From: Symbiodinium natans
Taxonomy: Eukaryota; Sar; Dinophyceae; Suessiales; Symbiodiniaceae
Assembly: GCA_905221605.1 (NCBI GenBank)
Contig: CAJNDS010000702.1
Location: 649,906 to 713,905, forward strand
DNA: 64,000 nt
Direction: 5' to 3'
The translations under genes were made by a program, and so were the position numbers. Below, piece by piece: positions 29,822 to 41,115 of this stretch. The notes under the pieces were generated by a model that searched no databases, was not told the origin of the DNA, and saw only the letters and a program-made list of their open reading frames with translations. How positions within the stretch are numbered: position 1 is the first letter of the stretch; every line of letters starts with the position of its first letter.

Positions 29822-31986
29822 CAAGAGATCGACACCTGCTTCGTCATTTGGACAGCGGGAGACGGGAGAAGAATGTTTGCAAGCTTTCTCGATGGTTTGC
29901 AGGACGCAGTTCCTGACTTTTTCTTGATAGATTCCTCTTGGGTTTGCTTAGAGAGATCTACTCGCACCTTGCCTCCCCGGCCGGCCACGTGCAGGCCGAG
30001 CATCGCGAGGGCTTCAAGTTTTGCTTATCGCTTTTTGCATGCTACTCCATTCTGCATCTGGTTTAATTTGTTTGCACGACCGGCTTCCGCTTGCAAGATC
30101 TTTGCAGAAGAGCATGGATAGGCAAGAGCCGAGTTTTGGAGGGTGCAGACCAGCGGAAGCTGACAAAAGCTTGCTGCCTTGTGTGAGTTCTCAATTGTGG
30201 TGTAGCACACGTGTGTGCGTTGGAACAAACAGCTGCGATCGCTGCAGCTACTGCGGCTCGATCGCCTGTTTCGACTTCCGCAGGCAAGTCTCGCCCCTTG
30301 GCGGCCATTGAGGGTAGAAATGAGAGGTCCTGCCTTGGAGGCAGTAGATGATCAATCCTGAACCAGCCATACCGCAGCCTGGGGCCATTTCGAGTAGCGG
30401 TTTGTCAATCCATTCTTTCAGCATCAAAGCCACCATCAAAGCCACCATCTTCCTGCCTGCAGGTCTTGGAGGAAGAAGACAGGTCCTTGCAGGATGTTCG
30501 ACGCAGCGTGGCCAAGGCGCCCGGAGCTGTGCAGAGTTCGGGCAAATCTGTTTGGGGTCTAGATGCTTTCATGGGGATCCATCCCCCGAAGCCCTGAACC
30601 CAACAACCCAACATGAACCACGGAAGATGGCGCAGGGTTTCAGTCATCAAGGGAAACCTTAAACCCCAAACCCTAAACCCTGAAAGAGAAGCCTGAACTC
30701 CTTGGTCGCCGCTGTCGGGTGGCTCCTGGAGCGCTTCGTGCACTCTTCTTTCATGAAAACAACAAGTTCACAGAAACAAAAACCGATCATAAACCCCCTA
30801 AACCCCTTAAACCCCCTAAACCGTATAACCCTACAAAGAGGCAAGTAAGGTTCCCCGTACCAAAAGGCCAAGATGCAAAAGGCTCCGGGGGATCCGGTAG
30901 AGCCCATTCAAGGGGCCTCTTGGGTGTAACGTTTAAGGACCCCAAGACACGAGCAGTGCTCATTCTCTCCTTTTTGTTACTCAAACCGGTACCCTCTTTA
31001 CCCCTAAACGTATAAAGGCACATAAAAAGAAGGACCCAAAACAGCCATCTGACGCGTCATCGGGGCTCGGCACGAGGCACCGCTCAAAAAAGATCGTCTC
31101 CTTCCCTCTCCCTCTCTCGCTCTCTCTCGGAGAGAATGCCATGGGGTTTGGGGTTTTGGGTTTTGGGTAAGTTGCTTCTGAGCTTTGGAGCTTTACTCAC
31201 CTCATGCCCTGTCAACCAACGTTAAGGCTTGCTTACTACTCCCATTTCTTTTAACTTGCCTCTTTTGGTTTCTCGGGCCGAGTTGAAAACTTAACGGTCC
31301 GAACGCCCGTGGCCTCCGAACCCCAATATCCCACGAAAGATGCCCTTTCTGCAGCAAACCCTGGGCCCTAAACCTTGTCCCAGAAACTCCAGGACCCGTG
31401 AATCGAGGAGCATTATAGGAGGAACCATCCTACATGCGAAATACGGGCCTTGGAGTCTTTCGGACAAATCCATCGAAGCACCGCAGCCTTAAACCCTTAC
31501 AGTCCTAAACCCCCCCAGAAAACCCCAAACCCCCTAAACCCTGAAACCTGTAAAACGTAAACCCAAGCTCACCGTCACAAAGCACTGTGCAGCGTGATCA
31601 GAGGTGCTTTGCGGGGGTGGACTTCCGGTCCTGCGAAGGCCCTGGGGAAGGGTCAGAGAAGTCTCTGGGAAGTTTTCCTGTTTTTTTGCATGTTCTCTGT
31701 GGGACCCGGATTAGGGCCCTTCTTCCCTTTTTGGGGGTTTAGGTTTCCTTACAAGCCCCTTCAAACCGTAAATATCCGGTTAAACCAAACAGGGTGCCCT
31801 TTGTATTCAAATCGTTGAGAGTAGCCGCTCACTATAGTGACCGGAACGCCGTGACGCAAAACCCACCATCACGATACTCGGAAGTTGGCAATTCTTGGTG
31901 TGCCATGCGCATTTGTACGCCCATGAATGTTGAGCAATGTTTGGACTGGCAGCCATTTGGCCTTTGGCCCAAGTACTAGCGATTCT
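29822..31986. other. Intergenic region, no gene recognised
   Basis: Unique DNA with scattered CCCTAAA relatives (30655-30682, 30785-30825, 31480-31565). 31085-31130 is a CT-rich tract. No confident exon. Confidence 0.45.
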
Positions 31987-31988
31987 AG
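31987..31988 (+). promoter_or_regulatory. Candidate spliced-leader acceptor, glycosyltransferase copy 1
   Basis: GATTCTAG 21 bases before the ATG. The paralogue has GATTCCAG 20 bases before its ATG in an otherwise diverged leader, so the AG is conserved between copies. Confidence 0.42.
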
Positions 31989-32008
31989 CTCATCTCCCCC
32001 TGGTGGCA

Positions 32009-33768
32009 ATGGAGGAGGGCCCTGCGCAAGGGAAGCTGTCCATCGCAGCGGCTTGCGCCCAGGGATCTGGGCATCTGCTTCCCATCCTGAACATCTGCAC
32101 CGAGCTCTCCAAACGAGGGCACAAAGTCAAGGTGTACATGCCGGACTTCGACAAAGAGAACACCGAGAAGTTGACTCGGAAAAGCGGATCGGAGTTCGTC
32201 CCTCTGGACTCGCAAGGCAACACTGAAGAGGGCATGAAAGAAAAAGCAAATCAGAAGGGCACGAATCAGTTCTTGCTCTGGGAAGAGATTATGTTGCCGG
32301 CTATGAGGAGTGAGTTTTCAAAGAGTCTCTCGGCATCTTTTGATATCCGGGGCCTGTCGAGTTCATGTGTTTAGGTTGATCTTCGTTTTGGTCCTTAGGG
32401 GGTGTGTGTGTGTGCCCGTTGTGTCCCGTTGCGCCCACGCATTGCGCACAAGTCGACCCAAGTCCTGGCCCTTCCCTAGGCAGGCCAGATGTGGTGCTAG
32501 CGGACTTCGCCACGCCTGCGGGAGCTGAGTTGGCTAAGGAGATGAGCATTCCCTTGGTGATTAACCTCCCCGGCTCTGTAACAGGAGCCAATGTTTTCAC
32601 AGGAATGGCCGACGCTTCAACCGCCATCAACTTCCTGGGGCTGCACATCGCGCGGCAGCGCCTGAGTGTCCTGGCCTTTGCCAGATGGGCGAACGTGAAA
32701 CTCGGTAGGCCCTTGGAACATGTCATGTGTTCCCGATCTAGAGTTTAGGGTTTAGGGTTATACGGTTTGGGGTTAGGGTTTAGGGTTTAGGGGTTAGTTA
32801 GGGTTTAGGGTTTGGGAATCCTTTTCAGAGAATTTGCCGCGGGCCATCCGAGGAAAGACTTCCACACCTGGGGATCAAGGATCCGTGGCCATGTTGGCAG
32901 AGGTGCGATCGTGCTGGTGCAGTCTATTTGGGGCCTTGACCAAACAACCCCGGTGTATCCCAATCTAGTGATGACTGGCCCAGTTCTACCGCCAGCCGCT
33001 GACCTGCGAGAGAAGTTAGCCAAAGACCACGGGGAGCTTTACAAGTTCCTCCGCGCGAGTGAGGGCGTTGCCGGTGTGGTGTACGTGACCACGGGAAGCC
33101 AGGTGAAGCTCTTCGACTGGCAGGTGCGGGCTCTCTACCACGGCCTCAAGCGAACCAAGTTATCAGTCGTTTGGAGCTTGAAGGAGGAGCTACAAGAGCT
33201 CCTGCCCAACAAGGACGACCCAGACTTCTTCATTAGCAAGTGGACGCCCCAGGCTGAGTTGCTGCAAGACCCCGCCGTCAAGGTGGTGATCACTCATTGT
33301 GGGTGGGGTGGCACCTTGGAGACCTTGGCTGGTGGGAAACCCATCGTGGCCATTCCCTTCTTTGCCGACCAGCCCGTCAATGCGGCGATCTTGAAGGACT
33401 GTGGTGTTGCGGAGCCCATCGGCAGGGTCCCGAAGGGAGTTGGTGGCGTACCGAATCCCTACAAAGAAGGCTGGATGACGGAGGACACCGTTTACGCGGC
33501 AGTGACTAAAGTCATGACAAACCCTTCCTACACGGAAGCAGCTCAGAAGCTAATGAAGTCTTCCCAAGCTTCCGGCGGTGCGGCAGCTGCGGCACAGCAA
33601 GTGGAATGGGCTGGGTGGTATGGCACTGACCACATGAAGCCCACCAACTTCGATCATGTGACGGGGTCCAACCCCTTCAGTGGCTGTTTCGCAGGGCTTC
33701 TAGCCGCGACTGCTGCTGCGGTCTACCTCAAATCAGGGCATCTAGCTAGCTTACTTTGTCATCTCTGA
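32009..33768 (+). CDS. Family-1 UDP-glycosyltransferase, copy 1 (three exons)
   Basis: Exons 32009-32309, 32480-32704 and 32831-33768 join in consistent phase to 487 residues. Residues 10-40 (AAACAQGSGHLLPILNIC) are the N-terminal G-H-x-x-P motif of GT1 enzymes, where the histidine is the expected catalytic base. PDVVLADF follows in exon 2. The C-terminal donor-binding box is clear: FISKWTPQAELLQ, then ITHCGWGGTLE, ending near FFADQPVNA (W-x-P-Q and H-C-G-W-x-G, then D-Q). The last 25 residues are hydrophobic (GCFAGLLAATAAAVYL), a probable single membrane anchor as in animal-type UGTs. It transfers a sugar from a UDP-sugar to a small acceptor; sugar and acceptor cannot be read. Paralogue at 56938-58536. 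Copy 1 has an extra intron (32705-32830) and about eight extra residues. Confidence 0.82.
32310..32479 (+). other. Intron 1 of glycosyltransferase copy 1
   Basis: GAGGA|GTGAGT ... CCCTAG|GCAGG, phase 1, 170 bp. The paralogue has an intron at the identical position and phase with conserved ends (57245-57403) and a diverged middle. Confidence 0.7.
32705..32830 (+). other. Intron 2 of glycosyltransferase copy 1, made largely of TTTAGGG
   Basis: CTCG|GTAGGC ... CAGAG|AATTT, phase 1, 126 bp. 32741-32815 is TTTAGGG and relatives. The paralogue is uninterrupted at this place. Confidence 0.62.
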
Positions 33769-34470
33769 CCTGACAAGAGTTTTCCGTTTTCACGGTTCCC
33801 TGCCACAGCAGGTCTGGACCTGCCCTAGGAGAAATTCTCGGTGAGGCCCTTCAGACATCTCACATGTTCCCTGATTGATTGTAAGAGGATCTTACTAAAC
33901 CCTAAGCCCCAAACAACTAGACCCTAAACCCCAAACCCCAAACCCCAAACCCCAAACCCCAAACCCCAAACCCCAAACCCCAAACCCCAAACCCTAAACC
34001 CTAAACCTTCAACCAGAGTGTTCCAAAGGGCCACCCATCGTTTCTACCACTAAAAGAGACCGCATGGGGACCGGTGCAAGGGGCAGTGGATCCGAAAAGT
34101 CCGAAGAACACAAAGTTAGGGATTAAGGATTTTGGGGTTTAGGGTTTAGGGTTTAGGGTTTAGGGTTTTAGGGCACGCTGGGTCCACCTTCGGATGTTGG
34201 AAGAGCCCTACAACCTAGACCCATCTCAAGCCCCTCAAGCTCCCAAGAACCTAGAAGCCTTAACCCTAAACCCTAAACCCTAAACCCTAAACCCTAAACC
34301 CTAAACCCTAAACCCTAAACCCTAAACCCTAAACCCTAAACCCTAAACCCTATTTATAAACCCTAAACCCTAAACCCTAAACCCTAAACCCTAAGCCCTA
34401 AGCCCCAAACCCTAAACTCTAAACCCTAAACCCCGAACTCTAAACCCCAAACCCTAAACCCTAGGCTTAA
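33769..34470 (-). repeat. 3' flank of copy 1 with CCCCAAA and CCCTAAA blocks
   Basis: 33890-34012: CCCTAAA passing into about ten CCCCAAA heptamers and back. 34034-34090 resembles the 3' flank of the paralogue (58620-58690: CGTTTCTACC, GGACCGGTGCAAGGG, AGTCCGAA). 34136-34166 TTTAGGG; 34258-34465 a CCCTAAA block of about 27 units. Confidence 0.92.
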
Positions 34471-35249
34471 AAGAAGGAGCGGCACCCAGCCGGCTTCTCC
34501 AGGCGTTCAAGGCGGTACCCTTTTTGATTGGGCGGCTTGCCTTAACCCACCCCCAAACCAAAAGAGAAAAGACAAGAAAGAAAGGGCATTTCCCAAAAAA
34601 AGGCACTCCCTGTATACCATAAGTAGACGAGAAGCCCCTTAAAAAGACCCCAAAAAGGGGCACCATCAGAAAGGAAGAAGAAGAGAGGAAAGACCGACCG
34701 AGGGGCCGCGTAGAGCAGCGGTAATGTGCCCTAAGAAGCCTTAAAAGAAGCCCCAGATCCCTGAATAGCCCCCCAGTAAACCTGGTTGAGGGTTTGGGGC
34801 CTAGGGTTTAGGGTTCAAGCCCTAGATTTTCTGAAGAGACCCATCAGTTCGACACTAACAAGGCCGGGGGTCTACTTTCAGAACTCCCTGCCCTTTCTGG
34901 TGCAGCTCTCTGGCAGAGGCGCCCTTCAGGCCTGCGTGGTGTGCTCGTCAGCTGTGAGCGTAGTGGCTGAAAGGCACTTGCAGGCGAGTGTGCGCGCAGC
35001 AGCTGCAGTCAAACCTGCCAGCCCCTTGCCAGGATCAAATCGGGAAGTTGAAGTCCGAGATTGAGGACATGGAATGCTGATGAATGTTGAAGTGTAGGTC
35101 TTACATCGTCTGCTCTCCAGCTTCACGTAAGCCTTTATATGCAACAGTTCGGGCTGAAGAACGGCAAAACCGCTGCACCAGCTTTTGACAACGAGAAGGA
35201 GAAGCTGAGCGCATCGCCCTGGAAGTTCCACTCTCAGTTCGCCTTACTC
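34471..35249. other. Unique DNA, possible coiled-coil exon
   Basis: 35033-35078 reads QDQIGKLKSEIEDME after several AG sites, and 35150-35230 is open, but no gene can be assembled. Otherwise nothing recognised. Confidence 0.3.
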
Positions 35250-35370
35250 GGAGGTTCATGGTACTTTTCACTGTACTTCTGACCCATTTATAAGCCCCTT
35301 GAAGTGCCCTAATATGGTTATATTGCGGTTATAAGTACAGTTATTGGGTTAGTAAGTACCATGAACCTCC
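35250..35370. mobile_element. MITE-like element, copy 2
   Basis: 121 bp bounded by perfect 17-bp terminal inverted repeats, GGAGGTTCATGGTACTT and its complement. The interior shares ATAAGCCCCTT(G)AAGTGCCC with copy 1 at 27852-28088 but has a single unit. Both copies are preceded by CTC. Confidence 0.75.
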
Positions 35371-35999
35371 AAGGAATACACGATTCATGGTGCGTGTCAT
35401 GTCAATCTGCAAGGCCCCGCGGTGACTATAAATTGATGGAATTGATGAAGGTTGGCTCGCTGCTCAGCTATTGCCGGGCCCTGATCTTGAGTTGCTATAT
35501 GCTTTGCTGTAAGTTTGATGCAACGTCACGGACACGAGATGCTTGAGATTCAGTCGTACCGCCTGAGTCGCCCCTAGAGTTGTCCAATGCAAAATCTCGG
35601 ACTCTGAATCCCCCCCATCGCAGAACGTGCAAGATGGGGTGTGCTGTTGGTCGCACTTGGCCTGGGGGTGGCAAGGGGGGCCTTCTTTGTTTTTTTTGGG
35701 GAGGACTTTGCAGAGAGAGGGATTATGTGTATATGCATATATATGTATATATGTATATATGTATATATGTATATATGTATATATGTATATATGTATATAT
35801 GTATATATGTATATATGTATATATGTATATATGTATATATGTATATATATATATATATATAATTATATAATTATGTAGAAATGTACTTCTGCTATATATA
35901 GATAGATTGTAGGGGGGTTGGGGGTTCAGGCGAGCGAAAAAGAAGCACCGCGCCGCGAAGCCGCAAAGCGTCATAAACGAGACAAGGGTCTCAAGCGTC
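35371..35999. repeat. Unique DNA and a TATATATG microsatellite
   Basis: 35725-35862 is an 8-bp TATATATG-type run of about 15 units ending in (AT)n. The tyrosine/isoleucine-rich frames over it are artefacts. The rest has no feature. Confidence 0.9.
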
Positions 36000-36290
36000 A
36001 CAGGCGTCTCAAACTTTGACAGGCTCCGAGGCTTTTAAGCTTCGCGTGCGTCCTCATGCGTCTCAGGCGTCTCAAACGTGTCAAGCGTCCCAAAGCGTCT
36101 CAAGCGCCTCAAGCGCCTCAGGCGTCTCAAGCGTCTCAAGCGCCTCAAGCGTCTCAAGCGCCTCAAGCGTCTCAAGCGCCTCAAGCGTCTCAAGCGTCTC
36201 AAGCGTCTCAAGCGTCTCAAGCGCCTCAAGCGCCTCAAGCGTCTCAAGCGTCTCAAGCGCCTCAAACGTCTCGAGCATCTCAACTTATTG
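36000..36290. repeat. 9-bp GCGTCTCAA / GCGCCTCAA repeat, left block
   Basis: About 27 units of a 9-bp repeat alternating GCGTCTCAA and GCGCCTCAA. Because 9 is a multiple of three, several frames stay open (Ala-Ser-Gln, Arg-Leu-Lys or Val-Ser-Ser repeats), but there is no coding context. The same repeat returns at 40.5-41.0 kb on the other side of the satellite. Confidence 0.93.
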
Positions 36291-36309
36291 CTCCGACTCA
36301 ACACCACAA

Positions 36310-39300
36310 GTTTCGGAAATGAGTGCTTCATCTTGAAATTTAGGGTTGAGGGTCGCTCAAAAGACCCCAAACGTCAAAAACATGCTCCCAATTGTACCTG
36401 TACACCATACAAAACATGCGCGCCAGATACACTCATGTTTATTCATTCAACACCGCAGGTTTCGGAAATGAGTGCTTCATCCTGAAATTTAGGGTTTAGG
36501 GTCGCTCAAAAGACCCCAAACGTCAAAAACATGCTCCCAATTGTACCTGTACACCATACAAAACATGCGCGCCAGATACACTCATGTTTATTCATTCAAC
36601 ACCGCAAGTTTCAGAAATGAGTAAATTTAGGGTTGAGCGTCGCTCAAAAGACCCCAAGCAGCAAAAACATGCTTCTAAGTGTACCCGTACACTATACAAA
36701 ACATGAGCGCCACATACAAGCATGTGTCGTTCACTCAACACCGCAAGTTTCGGAAATGAGTGCTTCATCTTGAAATTTAAGGTTTAGGGTCGCTCAAAAG
36801 ACCCGAAACGTCAAAAAACATGCTCCCAATTGTACCTGTATACCATACAAAACATGCGCGCCAGATACGCTCATGTTTATTCATTCAACACCGCAGGTTT
36901 CGGAAATGAGTGCTTCATCTTGAAATTTAGGGTTTAGGGTCGCTCAAAGGACCCCTAGCGGCAAAAACATGCTTCCAAGTGTACCTGTACACTATACAAA
37001 ACATGCACCAGATACACTCCTGCTTATTCATTCAACACCGCAAGTTTCGGAAATGAGTGCTTCATCTTGAAATTTAGGGTTGAGCGTCGCTCAAAAGACC
37101 CCAAGCAGCAAAAACATGCTTCTAAGTGTACCTGTACACTTTACAAAACATGAGCGCCACATACAAGCATGTTTCATTCACTCAACGCCGCAAGTTTCGG
37201 AAATGAGTGCTTCATCTTGAAATTTAGGGTTTAGGGTCGCTCAAAAGACCCCAAACGTCAAAAACATGCTCCCAATTGTACCTGTACACCATACAAAACA
37301 TCCGCGCCAGATACGCTCATGTTTGTTCATTCAACACCACAAGTTTCGGAAAGAGTGCTTCATCTTGAAATTTGGGGTTGAGCGTCGCTCAAAAGACCCC
37401 AAGCAGCAAAAAGATGCTTCTAAGTGTACCTGTACACTAAACAAAACATGAGCGCCACATACAAGCACGTGTCATTCACTCAACACCGCAAGTTTCGGAA
37501 ATGAGTGCTTCATCTTGAAATTTAAGGGTTAGGGTCGCTCAAAAGACCCCAAACGTCAAAAACATGCTCCCAATTGTACCTGTATACCATACAAAACATG
37601 CGCGCCAGATACGCTCATGTTTATTCATTCAACACCGCAGGTTTCGAAAATGAGTGCTTCATCTTGAAATTTAGGGTTTAGGGTCGCTCAAAGGACCCCT
37701 AGCGGCAAAAACATGCTTCCAAGTGTACCTGTACACTATACAAAACATGCACCAGATACACTCCTGCTTATTCATTCAACACCGCAAGTTTCGGAAATGA
37801 GTGCTTCATCTTGAAATTTAGGGTTGAGCGTCGCTCAAAAGACCCCAAGCAGCAAAAGCATGTTTCTAAGTGCACCTGTACACTTTACAAAACATGAGCG
37901 CCATATACAAGCATGTTTCATTCACTCAACACCGCAAGTTTTGGAAATGAGTGCTTCATCTTGAAATTTAGGGTTTAGGGTCGCTCAAAAGACCCCAAAC
38001 GTCAAAAAACAAGCTCCCAATTGCACCTGTACACCATACAAAACATGCGCGCCAGATACACTCATGTTTATTCATTCACAACAGCAGGCTTCGGAAATGA
38101 GTGCTTCATCTTGAAATTTAGGGTTTAGGGTCGCTCAAAGGACCCCTAGCGGCAAAAACATGCTTCCAAGTGTACCTGTACACTATACAAAACATGCGCA
38201 CCAGATACACTCCTGCTTATTCATTCAACACCACAAGTTTAGGAAATGCGTGCTTCATCTTGAAACTTAGGGTTGAGCGTCGCTCAAAAGACCCCAAGCG
38301 GCAAAAACCTGCTTCTAAGTGTACCTGTACACTATACAAAACATGAGCGCCACATACAATTCACTTCACCTTGAAATTTCGGGTTTAGGGTCGCTCAAAA
38401 GACCCCAAACGTCAAAAACATGCTCCCAATTGTACCTGTACACCATACAAAACATGCGCGATAGAGAATTCATGTTTATTCATGCAACACCGCAAGTTTC
38501 GGAAATGAGTGCTTCATCTTGAAGTTTATGGTTTAGGGTCGCTCAAAGGACCCGGCAAAAACATGCTTCCAAGTGTACCTGTACACTATTCAAAACATGC
38601 GCGCCAGATACACTCCTGCTTATTCCTTCAACACCGCAAGTTTCGGAAATGAGTGCTTCATCTTGAAATTTAGGGTTGAGCGTCGCTCAAAAGACCCCAA
38701 GCGGCAAAAAACATGCTTCTAAGTGTACCTGTACACTATACAAAACATGAGCGCCACATACAAGCATGTTTCATTCACTCAACACCGCAAGTTTCGGAAA
38801 TGAGTGCTTCATCTTGAAATTTAGGGTTTAGGGTCGATCAAAGGACCCCAAGCGGCAAAAGCATGCTTCCAAGTCTACCTGTACACTATACAAAACATGC
38901 ACGCCAGATACACTCCTGCTTATTCATTCAACACCGCAAGTTTCGGAAATGAGTGCTTCATCTAGAAATTTAGGGTTGAGCGTCGTCTCAAAAGACCCCA
39001 AGCAGCAAAAACATGCTTCTAAGTGTACCTGTACACTATACAAAACATGAGCGCCACATACAAGCATGTGTCATTCACTCAACACCGCAAGTTTCGGAAA
39101 TGAGTGCTTAATCTTGAAATTTAAGGTTTAGGGTCGCTCAAAAGACCCCAAACGTCAAAAACATGCTCCCAATTGTACCTGTACACCATACAAAACATGC
39201 GCCCCAGATACGCTCATGTTTATTCATTCACCACCGCAGGTTTCGGAAATGAGTGCTTCATCTTGAAATTTAGGGTTTAGGGTCGCTCAAAGGACCCCTA

Positions 39301-39690
39301 GCGGCAAAAACATGCTTCCAAGTGTACCTGTACACTATACAAAACATGAGCACCAGATACACTCCTGATTATTCATTCAACACCGCAAGTATCGGAAATG
39401 AGTGCTTCATCTTGAAGTTTAGGGTTGAGCGTCGCTCAAAAGACCCCAAGCAGCAAAAACATGCTTCTAAGTGTACCTGTACACTATACAAAACATGAGC
39501 GCCACATACAAGCATGTTTCATTCACTCAACACCGCAAGTTTCGGAAATGAGTGCTTAATCTTGAAATTTAAGGTTTAGGGTCGCTCAAAAGACCCCAAG
39601 CGGCTAAAACATGCTCCCATTTGTACCTGTACACCATAAAAAAACATGCGCGCCAGATACGCTCGTGTTTATTCATAATGAGATTTTGTG
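36310..39690. repeat. 147-bp satellite with A-B-C higher-order structure, 23 monomers
   Basis: Monomers of 140-150 bp share ACCGCAAGTTTCGGAAATGA, GTGCTTCATCTTGAAATTTA and one or two heptamers (TTTAGGG). Three types are told apart at the same positions: A has CCCAAACGTCAAAAACATGC and CCAATTGTACC; B has GGACCCCTAGCGGC and TTCCAAGTGTACC; C has GTTGAGCGTCGCTC, CAAGCAGC and ATGAGCGCCACATACAAGC. Reading order is A A C, A B C, A C, A B C, A B C, A B C, B C, A B C, A, so a trimer of about 445 bp is the main amplified unit. Confidence 0.92.
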
Positions 39691-40145
39691 CTTTAGATGA
39701 CGATAGAACAATTGAAGGGGTCAACCCCCCCCCCCCCCACGCCCCCCTCAAAAAAAAGTTCCTAATATTGTTTTGTGTTTTAGCAGACGATAGAACAATT
39801 CAAGGGCCAACGCTTTCCCCCCCCTTCCCCCCCCTCCCAACATCCTCCCCCACACAACCGCATAACGCAGCAAATGTTCGCACAACGCAAAAAACATGTA
39901 AAAAACTGGGAAAACGCTGCAAAAACAGAACAATTCAAGCCCCCCCCCCCCCCCCCGGCACCCCCTAACAAAAAACAAGGGAAAAATGCAAACTCAAGTT
40001 CCTAATAAGGTTTTGTGTTTAGCAGACGATAGAACAATTCAAGGGGTCAACCCCCCCCCCGCCCACCCCCCCCCCCACCCACCCCCCCCCCCCACCCCCC
40101 CCCCCCCCCCCCCAGCCCCCACCCCCCCCCCACCCCTACCCCCCC
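39691..40145. repeat. Poly-C tracts alternating with a repeated AGACGATAGAACAATTCAAGG segment
   Basis: The segment (A)GACGATAGAACAATT(C/G)AAGG occurs at about 39697, 39785 and 40025 and partly at 39928, each followed by a C-run of 8-20. 40050-40165 is almost pure C with A interruptions. No coding. Confidence 0.85.
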
Positions 40146-40505
40146 CCCCCCTCCCCCCCTCACCTCCCCTGTGAAATTTGCCCTGAAACCCTGAAACCCT
40201 GAATCTTGAACCCTAAATCAAGTCCCTAATTATGGTTCAGATCAAGACTGCCTGAGCTCAATCTCAATCCCCGCTCTTCTTTGGCCTTTTCTTTTTGTCA
40301 TGTCGCTGGCAGTCCTCAAAGCGCTCGAACAATGTATCTTTGTGTTGAGCTTCGAAGACTTGAAAGGAACCGGCGTCTGAGCAACAGCAGCTCTGCGACG
40401 CAGGCTGTGAGCCCTCCGTGCGCAAGAAAACAGAACTTGAACTACGGACATTTGCGAGAATTCTGGTCAATGCTTAACAAACGGATTGGCGTTGATCAAT
40501 CTTCA
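40146..40505. other. Unique DNA
   Basis: A few CCCTGAA heptamers at 40180-40210, then unique DNA with no recognised gene. Confidence 0.4.
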
Positions 40506-41115
40506 TCGTTTCACGCGCAGCACAAGCGTCTCGAGTACCGTCGCAAGCGCCTCAAGCGTACCCAAACGCCTCCAGCGACTCCAGCGCATCAAGCCCGAAG
40601 CGTCTACAGCGCCTCAAGCATCTCCAGCGTCTCAAGCGCCTCAAGCGTTTCAAGCGTCCCAAAGCGTCTCCAGCGTTTCAAGCGTCTCAAGCGCCACAAG
40701 CGTCTCGAGCGTCTTAAGCGCCTCAAGCGTCTTAGGCGCATCAAGCGTCTCAAGCGTCTCAAGCGCCTCAAGCGTTTCAAGCGCCCCCAGCGTCTCAAGC
40801 ACCTCACGCGTCTCAAGTGTCTCAAGCGCCTCAAGCGACGCAAGAGCTAAAAGCGTCTCAAGCGTCTCAAGCGTCTCAAGCGTCTCAAGCGTCTGAAGGA
40901 CAACGTTTCCTTTAGGCTTTGACGCTGCGAGGCTGTCAGACTTTCAGGCTTTCATGCTTTCCGGCTGCAAGCGTCTCCAGCGCTCAAGCGGCTCAAGCGG
41001 CTCAAGCGTCTCAAGCGTCTCAAGCGTCTCAGTGTTTGAGAAGCTTTGAGGCTTTGAGGCTTTGAAGCTTCAGACCAGCTGAGAGGCTTTGAGGCTTTGA
41101 GGCTTCGAACCTTCC
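40506..41115. repeat. 9-bp GCGTCTCAA repeat, right block, plus GCTTTGAGG repeats
   Basis: About 40 imperfect units of GCGTCTCAA/GCGCCTCAA (40520-40900 and 40965-41030), more diverged than the left block. They pass into 9-bp GCTTTGAGG units at 41035-41105. Long frames here are artefacts of the 9-bp period. Confidence 0.9.

Noticed and set aside
36000-36485. Arg-Leu-Lys, Ala-Ser-Gln and Val-Ser-Ser repeat proteins
   Set aside because: These are different frames of the same 9-bp repeat. All frames and both strands are open, and there is no flanking coding signal.
36310-39690. CRISPR-like array because of regular spacing
   Set aside because: The whole monomer is repeated, there are no unique spacers, and the context is eukaryotic.
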